NCBI GenBank assembly: GCA_963824935.1
Contig: CAWGRF010000017.1
Span: 49,033 to 113,032, forward strand
Direction: 5' to 3'
Length of the DNA stretch: 64,000 bases
Source of the DNA: JACCZX01 sp963824935
GTDB lineage: Bacteria > Pseudomonadota > Gammaproteobacteria > Burkholderiales > Burkholderiaceae_F
Each line of letters opens with the position of its first letter. Position 1 is the stretch's first letter. The notes under the pieces are model-generated. The model was given only the letters and a program-made list of their open reading frames with translations, had not been told where the DNA came from and searched no databases. Shown here one piece after another: positions 8,614-18,701 of this stretch. The translations under genes were made by a program, and so were the position numbers.

Positions 8614-9868
8614 ATGGCTGACATTAAGAATTACACGCTTGAACTTTGGCCCACAGCATCCGGCTGCGCACGGAGTGCTGCGTCTGGTGCTCGAGCTCGA
8701 CGGCGAAGTGATCGAGCGTGCCGATCCGCATATCGGGCTTCTGCACCGCGCCACCGAGAAGCTGGCGGAAACGCGCACGTATCTGCAGTCGGTGCCGTAC
8801 ATGGACCGGCTCGATTACGTGTCGATGATGTGCAACGAGCATGCGTACGTGATGGCGATCGAGAAGCTGATCGGCGTCGACGTGCCGATTCGAGCGCAGT
8901 ACATCCGCGTGATGTTCGATGAGATCACGCGACTGCTGAATCACCTGCTGTGGCTCGGCGCGCACGGGCTCGACGTCGGCGCGATGGCAGTGTTTCTATA
9001 CGCCTTTCGCGAGCGCGAAGATCTTATGGATGTATACGAAGCCGTGTCGGGCGCGCGCATGCACGCCGCGTACTACCGCCCCGGTGGCGTGTATCGCGAT
9101 CTGCCGGATGCGATGCCGCAACACAAAAACACCAAATATCGCAGCGCGCAGGAGATCAAGCGTCTGAACGAAAACCGTCAGGGCTCACTGCTCGACTTCA
9201 TCGAAGACTTTACGAACCGCTTTCCGAAGCACGTCGATGAATACGAAACCCTGCTGACCGACAATCGCATCTGGAAGCAAAGACTAGTCGGCATCGGCGT
9301 CGTGTCACCGGAACGCGCGTTGCAGCTCGGATTTACGGGCCCGATGCTGCGCGGCTCGGGCATCGAGTGGGATCTGCGGCGCAAGCAGCCGTACGAGGTG
9401 TACGACCGGCTCGACTTCGCGATTCCCATCGGCAAGAACGGGGACTGTTACGACCGCTACCTGGTGCGTGTGGCAGAGATGCGGCAGAGCAACTCGATCA
9501 TCCGGCAATGCATCACGTGGTTACGCGCGAATCCCGGCCCGGTGATGACCGACAACCGCAAAGTGGCGCCGCCTTCGAGAGTCGATATGAAGCTCGGCAT
9601 GGAGGATCTGATTCACCATTTCAAGCTGTTCACTGAGGGCATGCATGTGCCGCCGGGAGAGGCGTACGCAGCAGTCGAGCATCCGAAGGGCGAGTTCGGC
9701 ATCTATCTGATTTCCGACGGCGCTAACAAGCCTTATCGCCTAAAAATCCGCGCCGGCGGCTTTCCGCATCTGCAGTCGTTCGATGAAATGGTGCGCGGCC
9801 ACATGCTTGCCGACGCGGTCACGATCATCGGTACGCAGGACATCGTTTTCGGTGAGATCGACCGATGA
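8614..9868 (+). CDS. nuoD: NADH-quinone oxidoreductase subunit D (one frameshift near the start)
   Basis: This is the 49-kDa quinone-site subunit of complex I. The natural start is the ATG at 8614 (MADIKNYTL), but one extra base, best placed as G8641 in ACGCTTGAAC, shifts the frame. The following frame gives NFGPQHPAAHGVLRLVLELDG and continues intact to GTQDIVFGEIDR at the stop. Key motifs PQHPAAHG, HIGLLHRATEK and SARMHAAYYRPGG-type sequence are present. Removing the base restores about 417 residues, the family length. A sequencing insertion is the likeliest cause. An alternative upstream start in the second frame would add an unrelated N-terminus and is not favoured. Confidence 0.93.
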
Positions 9869-10377
9869 GCGCGGTTCCGCAGACCGGCCTGCTGCTGTCT
9901 TCCGAGGCGTATCGAAAGATCGATCGCGAGATAGCCAAGTTTCCGGCTGAGCACAGGCGGTCGGCCGTGATGGCGGCGCTCGCGATCGCGCAGGACGAGC
10001 TGGGGTGGCTGTCGAACGAAGCGATGGAAGAGGTCGCCAACTATCTCGGCATGCCGGCGATTGCGGTGTACGAGGTTGCGACGTTTTACAGCATGTACAA
10101 CTTGAAGCCTACCGGCCGCCACAAGATTGCCCTCTGCACCAATCTGCCGTGCGCGCTGTCGGGCGCAACCCGTGCGGCTGAACACCTGAAGCGGCGGCTC
10201 GGAATCGGCTTTGGCGATACGACGCCCGACGGCGCGTTCACACTGAAAGAGGGAGAGTGCTTCGGCGCCTGCGGCGACGCGCCCGTGCTGCTGATCAACA
10301 ATAAGCGCATGGAAAGCTTCATGAGCAACGAGAAGCTGGATGCGCTGTTGTCGGAACTGGAGATGGCGCAGCGATGA
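9865..10377 (+). CDS. nuoE: NADH-quinone oxidoreductase subunit E
   Basis: This 24-kDa thioredoxin-fold subunit carries the [2Fe-2S] cluster N1a. The ligands are Cys91 and Cys96 (CTNLPCAL) and Cys132 and Cys136 (ECFGACGDAP). The helical N-terminal region includes YEVATFYSMYNLKP. It has 170 residues and overlaps both nuoD (ATGA at 9865) and nuoF (ATGA at 10374). Confidence 0.97.
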   Translation: MSAVPQTGLLLSSEAYRKIDREIAKFPAEHRRSAVMAALAIAQDELGWLSNEAMEEVANYLGMPAIAVYEVATFYSMYNLKPTGRHKIALCTNLPCALSGATRAAEHLKRRLGIGFGDTTPDGAFTLKEGECFGACGDAPVLLINNKRMESFMSNEKLDALLSELEMAQR

Positions 10378-11679
10378 GCCTGCAAACGTGTTTTCACGGT
10401 CGCCATATCCAGCCGATGATTCTGGCGGGCCTCGATGGCGACAACTGGCGGCTGAAGGATTACGAAGCGCGCGGCGGTTATCAGGCACTGCGAAAGTCTT
10501 AACGACAAGCTGACGCCGGATGCCGTCATTGCCGAAGTGAAGAAAGTCAGCACTGCGCGGACGTGGCGGCGCCGGTTTTCCGACGGGGCTTAAGTGGAGC
10601 TTCATGCCGCGCCAGCACGCGGGGCAGAAGTATCTCGTCTGTAATTCCGACGAGGGCGAGCCCGGCACGTTCAAAGATCGCGACATCCTGCGCTACAACC
10701 CGCACATGGTGATCGAAGGCATGGCGATCGCCGCGTATGCGATGGGTATCTCGGTCGGCTACAACTACATTCACGGCGAAACCTGGGCCGAGTACGAGCG
10801 TTTTGAGGAAGCGCTGGCCGAGGCGTACGACGCCGGCTACCTCGGCAAGAACTTCTCGGCTCCGACTTTTCGTTCGACCTCTACGCGGTGCACGGCTACG
10901 GCGCCTACATCTGCGGTGAAGAAACCGCGCTGCTCGAATCGCTTGAAGGCAAGAAAGGGCTGCCGCGTTTCAAGCCGCCGTTTCCGGCGAGCTATGGTCT
11001 CTATGGCAAGCCGACCACCATTAATAACACCGAGACGTTCGCCGCAGTGCCGTTCATCATCAACAACGGCGGTGACGCGTTCCTGCAAATCGGGCGGCAC
11101 AACAACGGCGGCACGAAGATCTTTTCCGTGTCAGGCGATGTCACCTGGCCGGGCAACTACGAAGTGCCTCTGGGAACTCCATTCGCCAAGCTGCTCGAGC
11201 TGGCCGGTGGCATGCGTCACGGCAGGAAGATCAAGGGAGTGATTCCCGGCGGCTCGTCGATGCCGGTCGTGCCGGGCGACGTGATGATGACGACCGACAT
11301 GGATTACGACTCGATCGCGAAGGCCGGTTCGATGCTCGGTTCCGGCGCGGTGATCGTGATGGATGAAACGCGCTGTATGGTCAGATCGGCCGAGCGGCTC
11401 GCGTACTTTTATTTCGAGGAAAGCTGTGGTCAGTGCACTCCGTGTCGCGAAGGCACCGGCTGGCTGTATCGGATCATTCACCGGATCGAGCATGGCGAAG
11501 GCCGCGCCGAAGATCTGCAACTGCTGAATTCGTTGGCCGACAACATTCAGGGCAGAACCATCTGCGCCTTGGGCGACGCGGCTGCGATGCCGGTGCGCGC
11601 GTTCGTCAAGCACTACCGAGCCGAGTTCGAGCACCACATCAAGCATGGGCACTGTCTGGTAACGGAGCACGCGTCGTGA
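10374..11679 (+). CDS. nuoF: NADH-quinone oxidoreductase subunit F (three frameshifts)
   Basis: This is the 51-kDa NADH/FMN-binding subunit with cluster N3. The ATG at 10374 gives MSLQTCFHGRHIQPM. The frame is then broken three times: near 10497 (GAAAGTCTTAAC, net +1), near 10546 (an extra G in AAAGTCAGC) and near 10854 (AACTTCTCGGC, net -1). Joining the pieces yields GRGGAGFPTGLKW, DEGEPGTFKDRD, YICGEETALLESLEG and the cluster motif SCGQCTPCREGTGW. The total length fits about 435 residues. Three lesions in an otherwise conserved gene inside an intact operon point to sequence error, though real inactivation cannot be excluded. Confidence 0.93.
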
Positions 11680-14000
11680 TCGAAGTCGAAATCGACGGTC
11701 GCAAGGTCGAGGTACCCGAAGGCAGCATGCTGATGGATGCTGCCGGCAAGCTTGGCATCTACATTCCGCACTTCTGCTATCACAAGAAACTCACGATCGC
11801 GGCGAATTGCCGCATGTGTCTGGTCGAAGTCGAGAAAGCGCCGAAACCCATGCCCGCGTGTGCGACGCCGGTCACCAAGGGAATGATCGCGCGCACTCAG
11901 TCTGCCTATGCGAAGCAGGCGCAAGACTCGGTGATGGAATTTTTGCTGATCAACCATCCGCTCGACTGTCCGATCTGCGATCAGGGCGGGGAATGCCAAC
12001 TGCAGGATCTGGCAGTGGGATACGGTGGTTCCGCCAGCCGCTATCCAGAACCGAAGCGCGTCGTGTTTCACAAGAGCATGGGGCCATTGATCTCCGCGGA
12101 AGAGATGACGCGTTGCATTCACTGCACGCGTTGCGTGCGTTTCGGTCAGGAAATCGCCGGTGTGATGGAGCTCGGCATGATCGGCCGTGGCGAGAATGCC
12201 GAAATCCTGAGCTTCGTCGGCCGCTCGGTGGATTCCGAGCTGTCGGGCAACATGATCGATCTATGCCCGGTCGGCGCGTTGACAAGCAAGCCGTTTCGCT
12301 ATGAAGCGCGCTCCTGGGAGTTATCGCGTCGCAAGTCGATAAGCCCGCACGACTCGCTGGGCTCGAATCTGATCGTCCAGGTCAAGAACAACCACGTGAT
12401 GCGCGTGCTCCCACTCGAAAACGAAGAGGTCAACGAGTGCTGGTTGTCGGACCGCGATCGTTTTTCGTACGACGGGCTGAACGCGCCGGATCGCCTGTTA
12501 AGGCCTATGGTCAAGCAGGGCGGCCAATGGAACGAAGTCGACTGGCCGGTGGCGCTCGAATACGCGACGAATGCGCTGATGCAAGTGAAAAGCGAAGCGG
12601 GCTCGCAAGCAATCGGTGCGCTGGCTTCGCCCGCCAGCACGCTCGAGGAGCTGCATCTGCTGGCCAAGCTGATGCGAGGGTTCGGCTCCGAGAATATCGA
12701 CTTTCGCTTGCGTCAGTCCGATTTCTCCGGAGATCCTTCGTCCGGCGGCGCGCCGTGGCTCGGCATGAAGATCGCCGACATCAACAAGCTCGAGCGCGTG
12801 CTGCTGGTCGGTTCGTTCTTGCGTAAGGACCAGCCGCTGATTTCGGCGCGCGTGCGCGCCGCCACGAAACGCGGCTGCAAAGTGAGCGTGCTGCACGCGG
12901 TCGATAGCGATCTGCTGATGCCGGTGGCACACAAGCTCATCGAACGTCCGAGTAAATGGGTGAACGCGCTGTGCGAAATCGCCGCTGCGATTGCGAGCGA
13001 ACGCGGCGAACGTGCGCCGGTCGATGGAGTGACGGCGACTGAGCGCGCGAAGGCGATTGCCAGGACACTGATGTCGGGTGAGCGCAAGGCAATCCTGCTC
13101 GGTAACGCCGCCGTGCAACACCCGCAGGCCGCGCAGCTTCGTGCTCTGGGCACAGTGGATTGCCAGAGGCGACCGGTGCCGACGGTCGGCGTGCTGACAG
13201 AGGGTGCCAACACAGTCGGTGGTTACGTGGCGGGTGCACATCCGAAGCAAGGTGGCCTGAATGCGCGCGAGATGATCGAGCAGCCGCGCAAGGCGTATTT
13301 GCTGTGGAATCTGGAGCCTGACTACGACGTTGCCAACCCGGCTGCAATGGCGCAGGCATTGCAGGCGGCCGATACTGTGATTGCGTTCTCCATTTATCGC
13401 AATGGCGCTCTCGACTACGCCGACGTGATCCTTCCGATCGCGCCATTCACCGAAACAGCCGGAACGTTTATCAATTGCGAAGGCCGCGTGCAGCGCTTTA
13501 ACGGCACGGTGCGACCGGCGGGTGAAGCTCGGCCCGGCTGGAAAGTGCTGCGTGTGCTCGGCAATCTGCTGCAGCTCGACGGGTTCGATTACGACACATC
13601 GGAGCAGATTCGCGAGGAAGCATTGCCTGCCGATGTCGGTGCAAAGCTTTCGAATGAGTTCACCGCCGCGCCGTCGCTGCCGGAGAACGAGCCGAGTGCA
13701 GCGGAAAGAATCGCAGACGTTCCGATCTATTTCAGCGACTCGATCGTACGGCGCTCGCCTCCGTTACAGGCAACGCACGATGCAAGGTGGCCGAAAGCGC
13801 GCGCGAATGCAGGCACATTACAGTCATTCGGAGTGACCGCGGGGGACAAGGCACGCGTAACGCAGGGCGCTGCGTCGGCGCTGCTCGACGTCGAACTGGA
13901 CGACAGCGTCGCTGACGGCACGGTGCATGTGTCCGCAGGGCACGAGTCGACTGCGACGCTCGGATCGATGTTTGGCCCGATTCATCTTTCGCGCGCCTAA
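11676..14000 (+). CDS. nuoG: NADH-quinone oxidoreductase subunit G
   Basis: This is the 75-kDa iron-sulfur subunit of complex I. The N-terminal ferredoxin domain has HFCYH, NCRMCLVEVE and ACATPV. Next come the His/Cys-ligated cluster motif CPICDQGGECQLQD, a [4Fe-4S] motif CIHCTRCVRFGQE with DLCPVGALT, and a large molybdopterin-oxidoreductase-like domain. The GTG at 11676 overlaps the nuoF stop (GTGA). It has 774 residues with no frameshift. Upstream in-frame sequence is nuoF in another frame. Confidence 0.97.
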   Translation: MIEVEIDGRKVEVPEGSMLMDAAGKLGIYIPHFCYHKKLTIAANCRMCLVEVEKAPKPMPACATPVTKGMIARTQSAYAKQAQDSVMEFLLINHPLDCPICDQGGECQLQDLAVGYGGSASRYPEPKRVVFHKSMGPLISAEEMTRCIHCTRCVRFGQEIAGVMELGMIGRGENAEILSFVGRSVDSELSGNMIDLCPVGALTSKPFRYEARSWELSRRKSISPHDSLGSNLIVQVKNNHVMRVLPLENEEVNECWLSDRDRFSYDGLNAPDRLLRPMVKQGGQWNEVDWPVALEYATNALMQVKSEAGSQAIGALASPASTLEELHLLAKLMRGFGSENIDFRLRQSDFSGDPSSGGAPWLGMKIADINKLERVLLVGSFLRKDQPLISARVRAATKRGCKVSVLHAVDSDLLMPVAHKLIERPSKWVNALCEIAAAIASERGERAPVDGVTATERAKAIARTLMSGERKAILLGNAAVQHPQAAQLRALGTVDCQRRPVPTVGVLTEGANTVGGYVAGAHPKQGGLNAREMIEQPRKAYLLWNLEPDYDVANPAAMAQALQAADTVIAFSIYRNGALDYADVILPIAPFTETAGTFINCEGRVQRFNGTVRPAGEARPGWKVLRVLGNLLQLDGFDYDTSEQIREEALPADVGAKLSNEFTAAPSLPENEPSAAERIADVPIYFSDSIVRRSPPLQATHDARWPKARANAGTLQSFGVTAGDKARVTQGAASALLDVELDDSVADGTVHVSAGHESTATLGSMFGPIHLSRA

Positions 14001-15076
14001 TGGAAACGATTGTCGCCGTTACCTGGGAGCTGCTGAAGATCGGGGCGATCGTGCTGCCGATCCTCGGTTTGGTTGCGTACTTGACCTTGTGGGAGCGCCG
14101 ACTGATTGGCTGGTTCCACATTCGTCTCGGTCCCAATCGTGTCGGACCGCTCGGCTTGCTGCAGCCAATTGCCGACGCGTTCAAGCTCCTCACCAAGGAA
14201 ATCATTACCCCGTCGCAGGCGGACCGATCGCTGTACTTCGTGGCGCCGGTCGTGATCCTGATGCCGGCGCTGGCTGCGTGGGCCGTGATTCCGTTCGGAC
14301 CCGGCATCGTGCTGGCCGATATCAACGCCGGGTTGCTGTTCATCATGGCGATTACATCGGTCGGCGTTTATGGCGTCATCATCGCCGGGTGGGCGTCGAA
14401 CTCTAAGTACGCGTTCCTCGGTGCGATGCGCGCGGCAGCGCAAATGGTCAGCTATGAGATCGGCATGGGCTTCGTGCTCGTGACGGTGCTGATGGTCGCC
14501 GGCACTTTGAACATGACACAGATTGTCGTGGGGCAGAACACGGGGCTGTTCGCCTCGATGGGACTCAATTTCCTGTCGTGGAACTGGCTGCCGCTGCTCC
14601 CGTTGTTCGTGATCTACGTCGTATCGAGCATCGCCGAAACCAATCGCCATCCATTTGACGTGGTCGAGGGCGAGTCCGAGATCGTCGCCGGCCACATGGT
14701 CGAGTACTCGGGCATGAGCTTTGCGATTTTCTTCCTGGCCGAGTACGCCAACATGATCCTGCTGTCGACGGTCGCGACGATCATGTTCCTCGGTGGTTGG
14801 GCGGCACCGATCGGCATCACGGATTTGGGCGCTGCGACCGGCTGGTGGGACGTCCAGGTGCCGGCGGTTCTGGTCGCGCTGTCCGGTTGGTTCTGGTTGT
14901 TCGTCAAAGTATTTTTTGTGGTTTCACTGTTCATCTGGTTCCGTGCATCGTTTCCACGCTACCGCTATGACCAGATCATGCGGCTTGGCTGGAAGGTATT
15001 CATTCCGCTGACTCTCGTATGGCTCGTCGTCATCGCGGTGTGGATGCAGACGCCTTGGAATATCTGGAGCAAATGA
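14000..15076 (+). CDS. nuoH: NADH-quinone oxidoreductase subunit H
   Basis: This membrane subunit lies at the junction with the peripheral arm and helps form the quinone channel. It has about eight transmembrane helices. The conserved loops LWERRLIGWFHIRLGPNRVG and LLQPIADAFKLLTKE are present, as is SIAETNRHPFDVVEGESEIV. The ATG overlaps the nuoG stop codon, and the protein has 358 residues. Confidence 0.98.
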   Translation: METIVAVTWELLKIGAIVLPILGLVAYLTLWERRLIGWFHIRLGPNRVGPLGLLQPIADAFKLLTKEIITPSQADRSLYFVAPVVILMPALAAWAVIPFGPGIVLADINAGLLFIMAITSVGVYGVIIAGWASNSKYAFLGAMRAAAQMVSYEIGMGFVLVTVLMVAGTLNMTQIVVGQNTGLFASMGLNFLSWNWLPLLPLFVIYVVSSIAETNRHPFDVVEGESEIVAGHMVEYSGMSFAIFFLAEYANMILLSTVATIMFLGGWAAPIGITDLGAATGWWDVQVPAVLVALSGWFWLFVKVFFVVSLFIWFRASFPRYRYDQIMRLGWKVFIPLTLVWLVVIAVWMQTPWNIWSK

Positions 15077-15080
15077 GCTG

Positions 15081-15569
15081 ATGGGTGCGGTCAGAGAATT
15101 TTTCGACAGCCTGCTGTTGCGGGAACTCGTAAAGGGCCTCGCATTGACCGGACGCTACGCGTTCTCGCGCAAGATCACGATTCGATACCCGGAAGAAAAG
15201 ACGCCGATGTCGCCCCGCTTTCGCGGGCTGCACGCGCTGCGCCGCTATCCGAACGGAGAAGAGCGCTGCATCGCATGCAAGTTGTGCGAAGCGGTGTGTC
15301 CGGCATTGGCGATCACGATTGAGTCCGAGGAGCGCGAGGATGGCACGCGCCGTACCACACGCTACGACGTCGACCTGTACAAGTGCATCTTCTGCGGCTT
15401 ATGCGAAGAAAGCTGTCCGGTCGATTCGATCGTCGAAACGCATATCCACGAGTATCACGGCGAAGAGCGCGGCGATCTGTATTTCACGAAGCCGATGCTG
15501 CTGGCGATCGGCGACCGCTACGAAAAAGAGATCGCGGCGGCGCGCAAAGCCGACGCACCGTATCGCTGA
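15081..15569 (+). CDS. nuoI: NADH-quinone oxidoreductase subunit I
   Basis: This 8Fe ferredoxin-type subunit carries clusters N6a and N6b. Two complete CxxCxxCxxxCP motifs are present: CIACKLCEAVCPA and CIFCGLCEESCPV. ITIRYPEEKTPMSPRFRG precedes them and ends the amphipathic N-terminus. It has 162 residues. Confidence 0.98.
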   Translation: MGAVREFFDSLLLRELVKGLALTGRYAFSRKITIRYPEEKTPMSPRFRGLHALRRYPNGEERCIACKLCEAVCPALAITIESEEREDGTRRTTRYDVDLYKCIFCGLCEESCPVDSIVETHIHEYHGEERGDLYFTKPMLLAIGDRYEKEIAAARKADAPYR

Positions 15570-15576
15570 CTTGCCG

Positions 15577-16195
15577 ATGGACGCTCAATCCGCGTTGTTT
15601 CTGATCTTCGCCGGCGTGATGCTGCTCGCGGCGTTGCGCGTGATCACCGCGCGCAATCCGGTGCACGCGGTGCTGTTCCTGGTGTTGGCCTTTTTTTCGG
15701 CAGCCGAGTTGTGGATCCTGTTGCGCGCCGAGTTCCTCGCGATCGCACTCGTGCTGGTATATGTCGGTGCCGTGATGGTGCTGTTTCTGTTCGTGGTGAT
15801 GATGCTCGACATCAATATCGACAAGTTGCGGCGGGGATTCTGGCGCAATGCGCCGTGGGGTTTCGGCGTAGCCGCGCTGATCGTGCTGCCAGCTATGGCT
15901 GGTGCTGTCGCAGCCGCAGTGGTTGGAGCAGGTGCGCCCCGGTCCCGGCATTGCAGCCGCGGATAACACGCGTGCGCTCGGGATGCTGACCTTCACCGAG
16001 TATGTCTTTCCGTTGCAGATCGCTGGAGTCATCTTGCTGGTTGCAATCATCGCGGCGATCGCGTTGACCTTGCGCGGGCGCAAGGATGCGAAGAGCCAGG
16101 TTCCATCGCAGCAAGTCAAGGTTAGAAGTGAAGAGCGGGTGCGCCTGGTTACGATGGCGACCGAGGGCGAAGCGCGGCAAACAAAGAGTAGTTGA
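15577..16195 (+). CDS. nuoJ: NADH-quinone oxidoreductase subunit J (one frameshift)
   Basis: This is a five-helix membrane subunit of complex I. The ATG at 15577 gives MDAQSALFLIFAGVMLL, then RVITARNPVHAVLFLVLAFF and the conserved VYVGAVMVLFLFVVMMLDI. Between about 15900 and 15955 the frame shifts by net +1. The remaining part, NTRALGMLTFTEYVFPLQIAG with VILLVAIIAAIALTLR and a basic tail, lies in the next frame and ends at 16195. Joined, it gives about 205 residues, as expected. The exact lesion cannot be placed because the linker is poorly conserved. Confidence 0.9.
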
Positions 16196-16212
16196 AGGGG
16201 GAGGAGAGGCTC

Positions 16213-16518
16213 GTGGTATCGCTGTCCTGGTATCTAGGCGCGGGCGCACTGCTGTTTGCGATCAGCGTCGTCGGCATCTTTCTGAATCGAAAGAACCTGA
16301 TCGTGCTGCTGATGGCGATCGAGCTGATGCTGCTCGCAGTCAACATCAACTTCATCGCGTTCTCGCATTACCTGGGTGATTACCACGGTCAGGTGTTCGT
16401 TTTCTTCATTCTGACTGTCGCCGCCGCGGAATCTGCCATCGGACTCGCCATCCTGGTTGTCCTGTTTCGGAATCTATCGACGATCGATGTGCAGGAGCTG
16501 GACATGCTGAAGGGCTAA
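16213..16518 (+). CDS. nuoK: NADH-quinone oxidoreductase subunit K
   Basis: This is a three-helix membrane subunit homologous to MrpC. The sequence GIFLNRKNLIVLLMAIELMLL has the conserved membrane glutamate, followed by FVFFILTVAAAESAIGLAI. I chose the GTG at 16213, which has an excellent GGGGAGGAG ribosome site just upstream and gives exactly 101 residues, the family length. A TTG at 16192 is open but less likely. The stop codon touches the palindromic element that follows. Confidence 0.96.
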   Translation: MVSLSWYLGAGALLFAISVVGIFLNRKNLIVLLMAIELMLLAVNINFIAFSHYLGDYHGQVFVFFILTVAAAESAIGLAILVVLFRNLSTIDVQELDMLKG

Positions 16519-16680
16519 GCCCAGTGATACCGCCGAAATACGCACCCACTCGTCCGCGCCTCGCCGCGTTGGGCGTCGTTGCAAATGCTCGCCATAGTGC
16601 CCGCTATGTCTGCGCTTTGCGCCTAGCCCATCGCGCCGCTGCACGGCCGCTCGGGCGCGATTTGACGGTATCACTGGGCT
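16518..16680. repeat. 163-bp palindromic element between nuoK and nuoL (MITE-like)
   Basis: Perfect 15-bp terminal inverted repeats, AGCCCAGTGATACCG (16518-16532) and CGGTATCACTGGGCT (16666-16680), bound the interval, with further imperfect pairing inwards. The centre folds too: CATAG/CTATG near 16593-16607, and CGCGTTGGGC against GCCCATCGCG. The element starts on the last base of the nuoK stop and ends one base before the nuoL ATG. It has no coding capacity. The core motifs GCGTCGTTGC, GCTCGC, TATGTCT and CGCCTAGC recur in the same order in the element at 55183-55305. Confidence 0.8.
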
Positions 16681-16681
16681 G

Positions 16682-18694
16682 ATGAGAACGCTTTATTTGC
16701 TCGTTCCGTTTGCGCCGCTGGTGGGTGCGCTGATCGCGGGTCTGGGCGGCCGAATTGTCGGGCGCGCCGGGGCGCACACGGTGACGATCTTGGGCATGGT
16801 GATCTCCACCGTGGCGTCGTTGATCGTGCTGTCCGATGTGATCGGCGGCACCACATTCGACGGCACGGTCTACACATGGGCGGTCGTAGGCGGGCTGAAC
16901 CTTGAGATCGGTTTTTTGATCGATCGCTTGACCGCCTTGATGATGGTCGTCGTCGCGTTCGTGTCGTTAATGGTGCACATCTACACGATCGGCTACATGG
17001 CCGACGACCCAGGCTACCAGCGGTTTTTCTCCTACATCTCGCTGTTTACCTTCAGCATGCTGATGCTGGTGATGAGCAACAATTTTCTGCAGCTGTTCTT
17101 CGGCTGGGAAGCGGTCGGGCTCGTTTCGTATTTGCTGATCGGCTTCTGGTACGACCGAGAGTCCGCGAACTACGCGAGTCTGAAGGCGTTCCTGGCTAAT
17201 CGCGTCGGCGATTTCGGCTTTGTGCTCGGCATCGGCCTGATATTCGCGTACTTCGGCACTTTGCACTACGCGGACGTGTTCGCGGCGGCGCCTGCAATGG
17301 CGCAGCGCACGATCGAATTCATTCCCGGCACGCCGTGGCTGCTGATGACCGTCATCTGTATCTGCCTTTTTGTCGGCGCGATGGGCAAGAGCGCCCAGTT
17401 TCCGCTGCACGTGTGGCTGCCGGATTCGATGGAAGGCCCGACGCCGATCTCGGCGTTGATCCACGCGGCGACGATGGTGACGGCCGGCATCTTCATGGTC
17501 GCGCGCATGTCGCCGCTGTTCGAACTGTCGGACGTCGCGCTGTCGTTCGTCATCGTGATCGGCGCGATCACCGCATTTTTCATGGGCGTTCTGGGCATCG
17601 TGCAGAACGACATCAAGCGCGTGGTCGCGTACTCGACCTTGTCGCAGCTCGGCTACATGACCGTTGCGCTCGGCGCTTCCGCGTACGCGGCCGGCATTTT
17701 CCATCTGATGACGCACGCGTTCTTCAAGGCGCTGCTGTTTCTGGCGGCCGGCTCGGTGATCATCGCCATGCATCACGACCAGGACATTCGCAACATGGGC
17801 GGCCTGTGGAAGAAGATGCCGGTCACGTGGATCACGGCGCTGATCGGGTCGCTGGCATTGATCGGCGTTCCGTTTTTCTCCGGCTTCTATTCGAAGGACT
17901 CGATCATCATCGCTACCGGCGCCGCGGCGGGCGCAGGCAAATGGGGGGCGACGGTCGCTTATTGGGCGCTAACGATCGGGGTGTTCGTCACGGCGTTTTA
18001 TTCGTTTCGGATGTTCTTCCTCGTGTTCCACGGCAAGCCACGCTGGCACCAGAAGAGTCACGACGCCGAACACGACGATGAGCATCATGCGGACGAGCAC
18101 CATGGCGAGCCACACGAATCCGCGAACGTCGTGACAGTGCCGCTGGTGCTGCTTGCTATCCCCTCGGTCGTCATCGGCTTCGTCACGCTCGAATGGTTAC
18201 TCGCCGGCGACTTCTTCGGTAACTCGATCGTTGTTGATGCTGCAAGGCATCCGGCGGCAGCGCACCTTGTAAGCGAGGCGCGGAGCGCCGCTGCAATGGG
18301 CTTGCACGGATTCGTTTCGCTGCCGACCTATCTTGGGCTCGCAGGTGTTGCGCTGGCTGCATTCCTGTACCTGATGCGACCGGACCTGGCGGCTTCGCTG
18401 AAGCGGCGCTTCGCCGGATTGCATCGGTTGCTGGATAACAAGTATTACCTCGACCGCATCAACGAAATCGTGTTTGCTGCCGGCGCGCGCAAGATCGGCT
18501 TTGGGTTATGGCGCGGCGGCGATGTTGGAGTGATCGACGGCATCGCAGTGAATGGCAGCGCGAGAGTCGTCGGCTGGATCGCCGGCGCATCGCGCCTGCT
18601 GCAGTCCGGCTACATCTATCACTACGCCTTCGGCATGATCATCGGCATCCTGATTCTGGTGACGTTGTTCGTCACCCTGAGCGTTGTGCGCTAG
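16682..18694 (+). CDS. nuoL: NADH-quinone oxidoreductase subunit L
   Basis: This is the largest antiporter-like proton-pumping subunit, with the long lateral helix at its C-terminus. It has 670 residues and about sixteen transmembrane helices. The signature FFGWEAVGLVSYLLIGFW, KAFLANRVGDFGF, LHVWLPDSMEGPTPISALIHAATMV-type sequence and KRVVAYSTLSQLGYM are all visible. A His/Glu/Asp-rich cytoplasmic loop (about residues 458-480) is notable. No good ribosome site precedes the ATG at 16682, because the palindromic element ends just before it. Confidence 0.97.
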   Translation: MRTLYLLVPFAPLVGALIAGLGGRIVGRAGAHTVTILGMVISTVASLIVLSDVIGGTTFDGTVYTWAVVGGLNLEIGFLIDRLTALMMVVVAFVSLMVHIYTIGYMADDPGYQRFFSYISLFTFSMLMLVMSNNFLQLFFGWEAVGLVSYLLIGFWYDRESANYASLKAFLANRVGDFGFVLGIGLIFAYFGTLHYADVFAAAPAMAQRTIEFIPGTPWLLMTVICICLFVGAMGKSAQFPLHVWLPDSMEGPTPISALIHAATMVTAGIFMVARMSPLFELSDVALSFVIVIGAITAFFMGVLGIVQNDIKRVVAYSTLSQLGYMTVALGASAYAAGIFHLMTHAFFKALLFLAAGSVIIAMHHDQDIRNMGGLWKKMPVTWITALIGSLALIGVPFFSGFYSKDSIIIATGAAAGAGKWGATVAYWALTIGVFVTAFYSFRMFFLVFHGKPRWHQKSHDAEHDDEHHADEHHGEPHESANVVTVPLVLLAIPSVVIGFVTLEWLLAGDFFGNSIVVDAARHPAAAHLVSEARSAAAMGLHGFVSLPTYLGLAGVALAAFLYLMRPDLAASLKRRFAGLHRLLDNKYYLDRINEIVFAAGARKIGFGLWRGGDVGVIDGIAVNGSARVVGWIAGASRLLQSGYIYHYAFGMIIGILILVTLFVTLSVVR

Positions 18695-18701
18695 CCGGAA
18701 T

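Noticed and set aside
8438..8640. Longer NuoD N-terminus from an upstream start
   Set aside because: The residues before NFGPQHPAAHG in that frame are not family-like, whereas MADIKNYTL one base out of frame matches the usual start; a one-base insertion explains both.
10374..10888. Programmed frameshifting in nuoF
   Set aside because: Three shifts of differing direction, no slippery heptamer or downstream structure, and similar lesions in unrelated genes.
12498..13250. 250-codon minus-strand open frame
   Set aside because: It is a shadow of nuoG, whose plus-strand motifs are continuous here.
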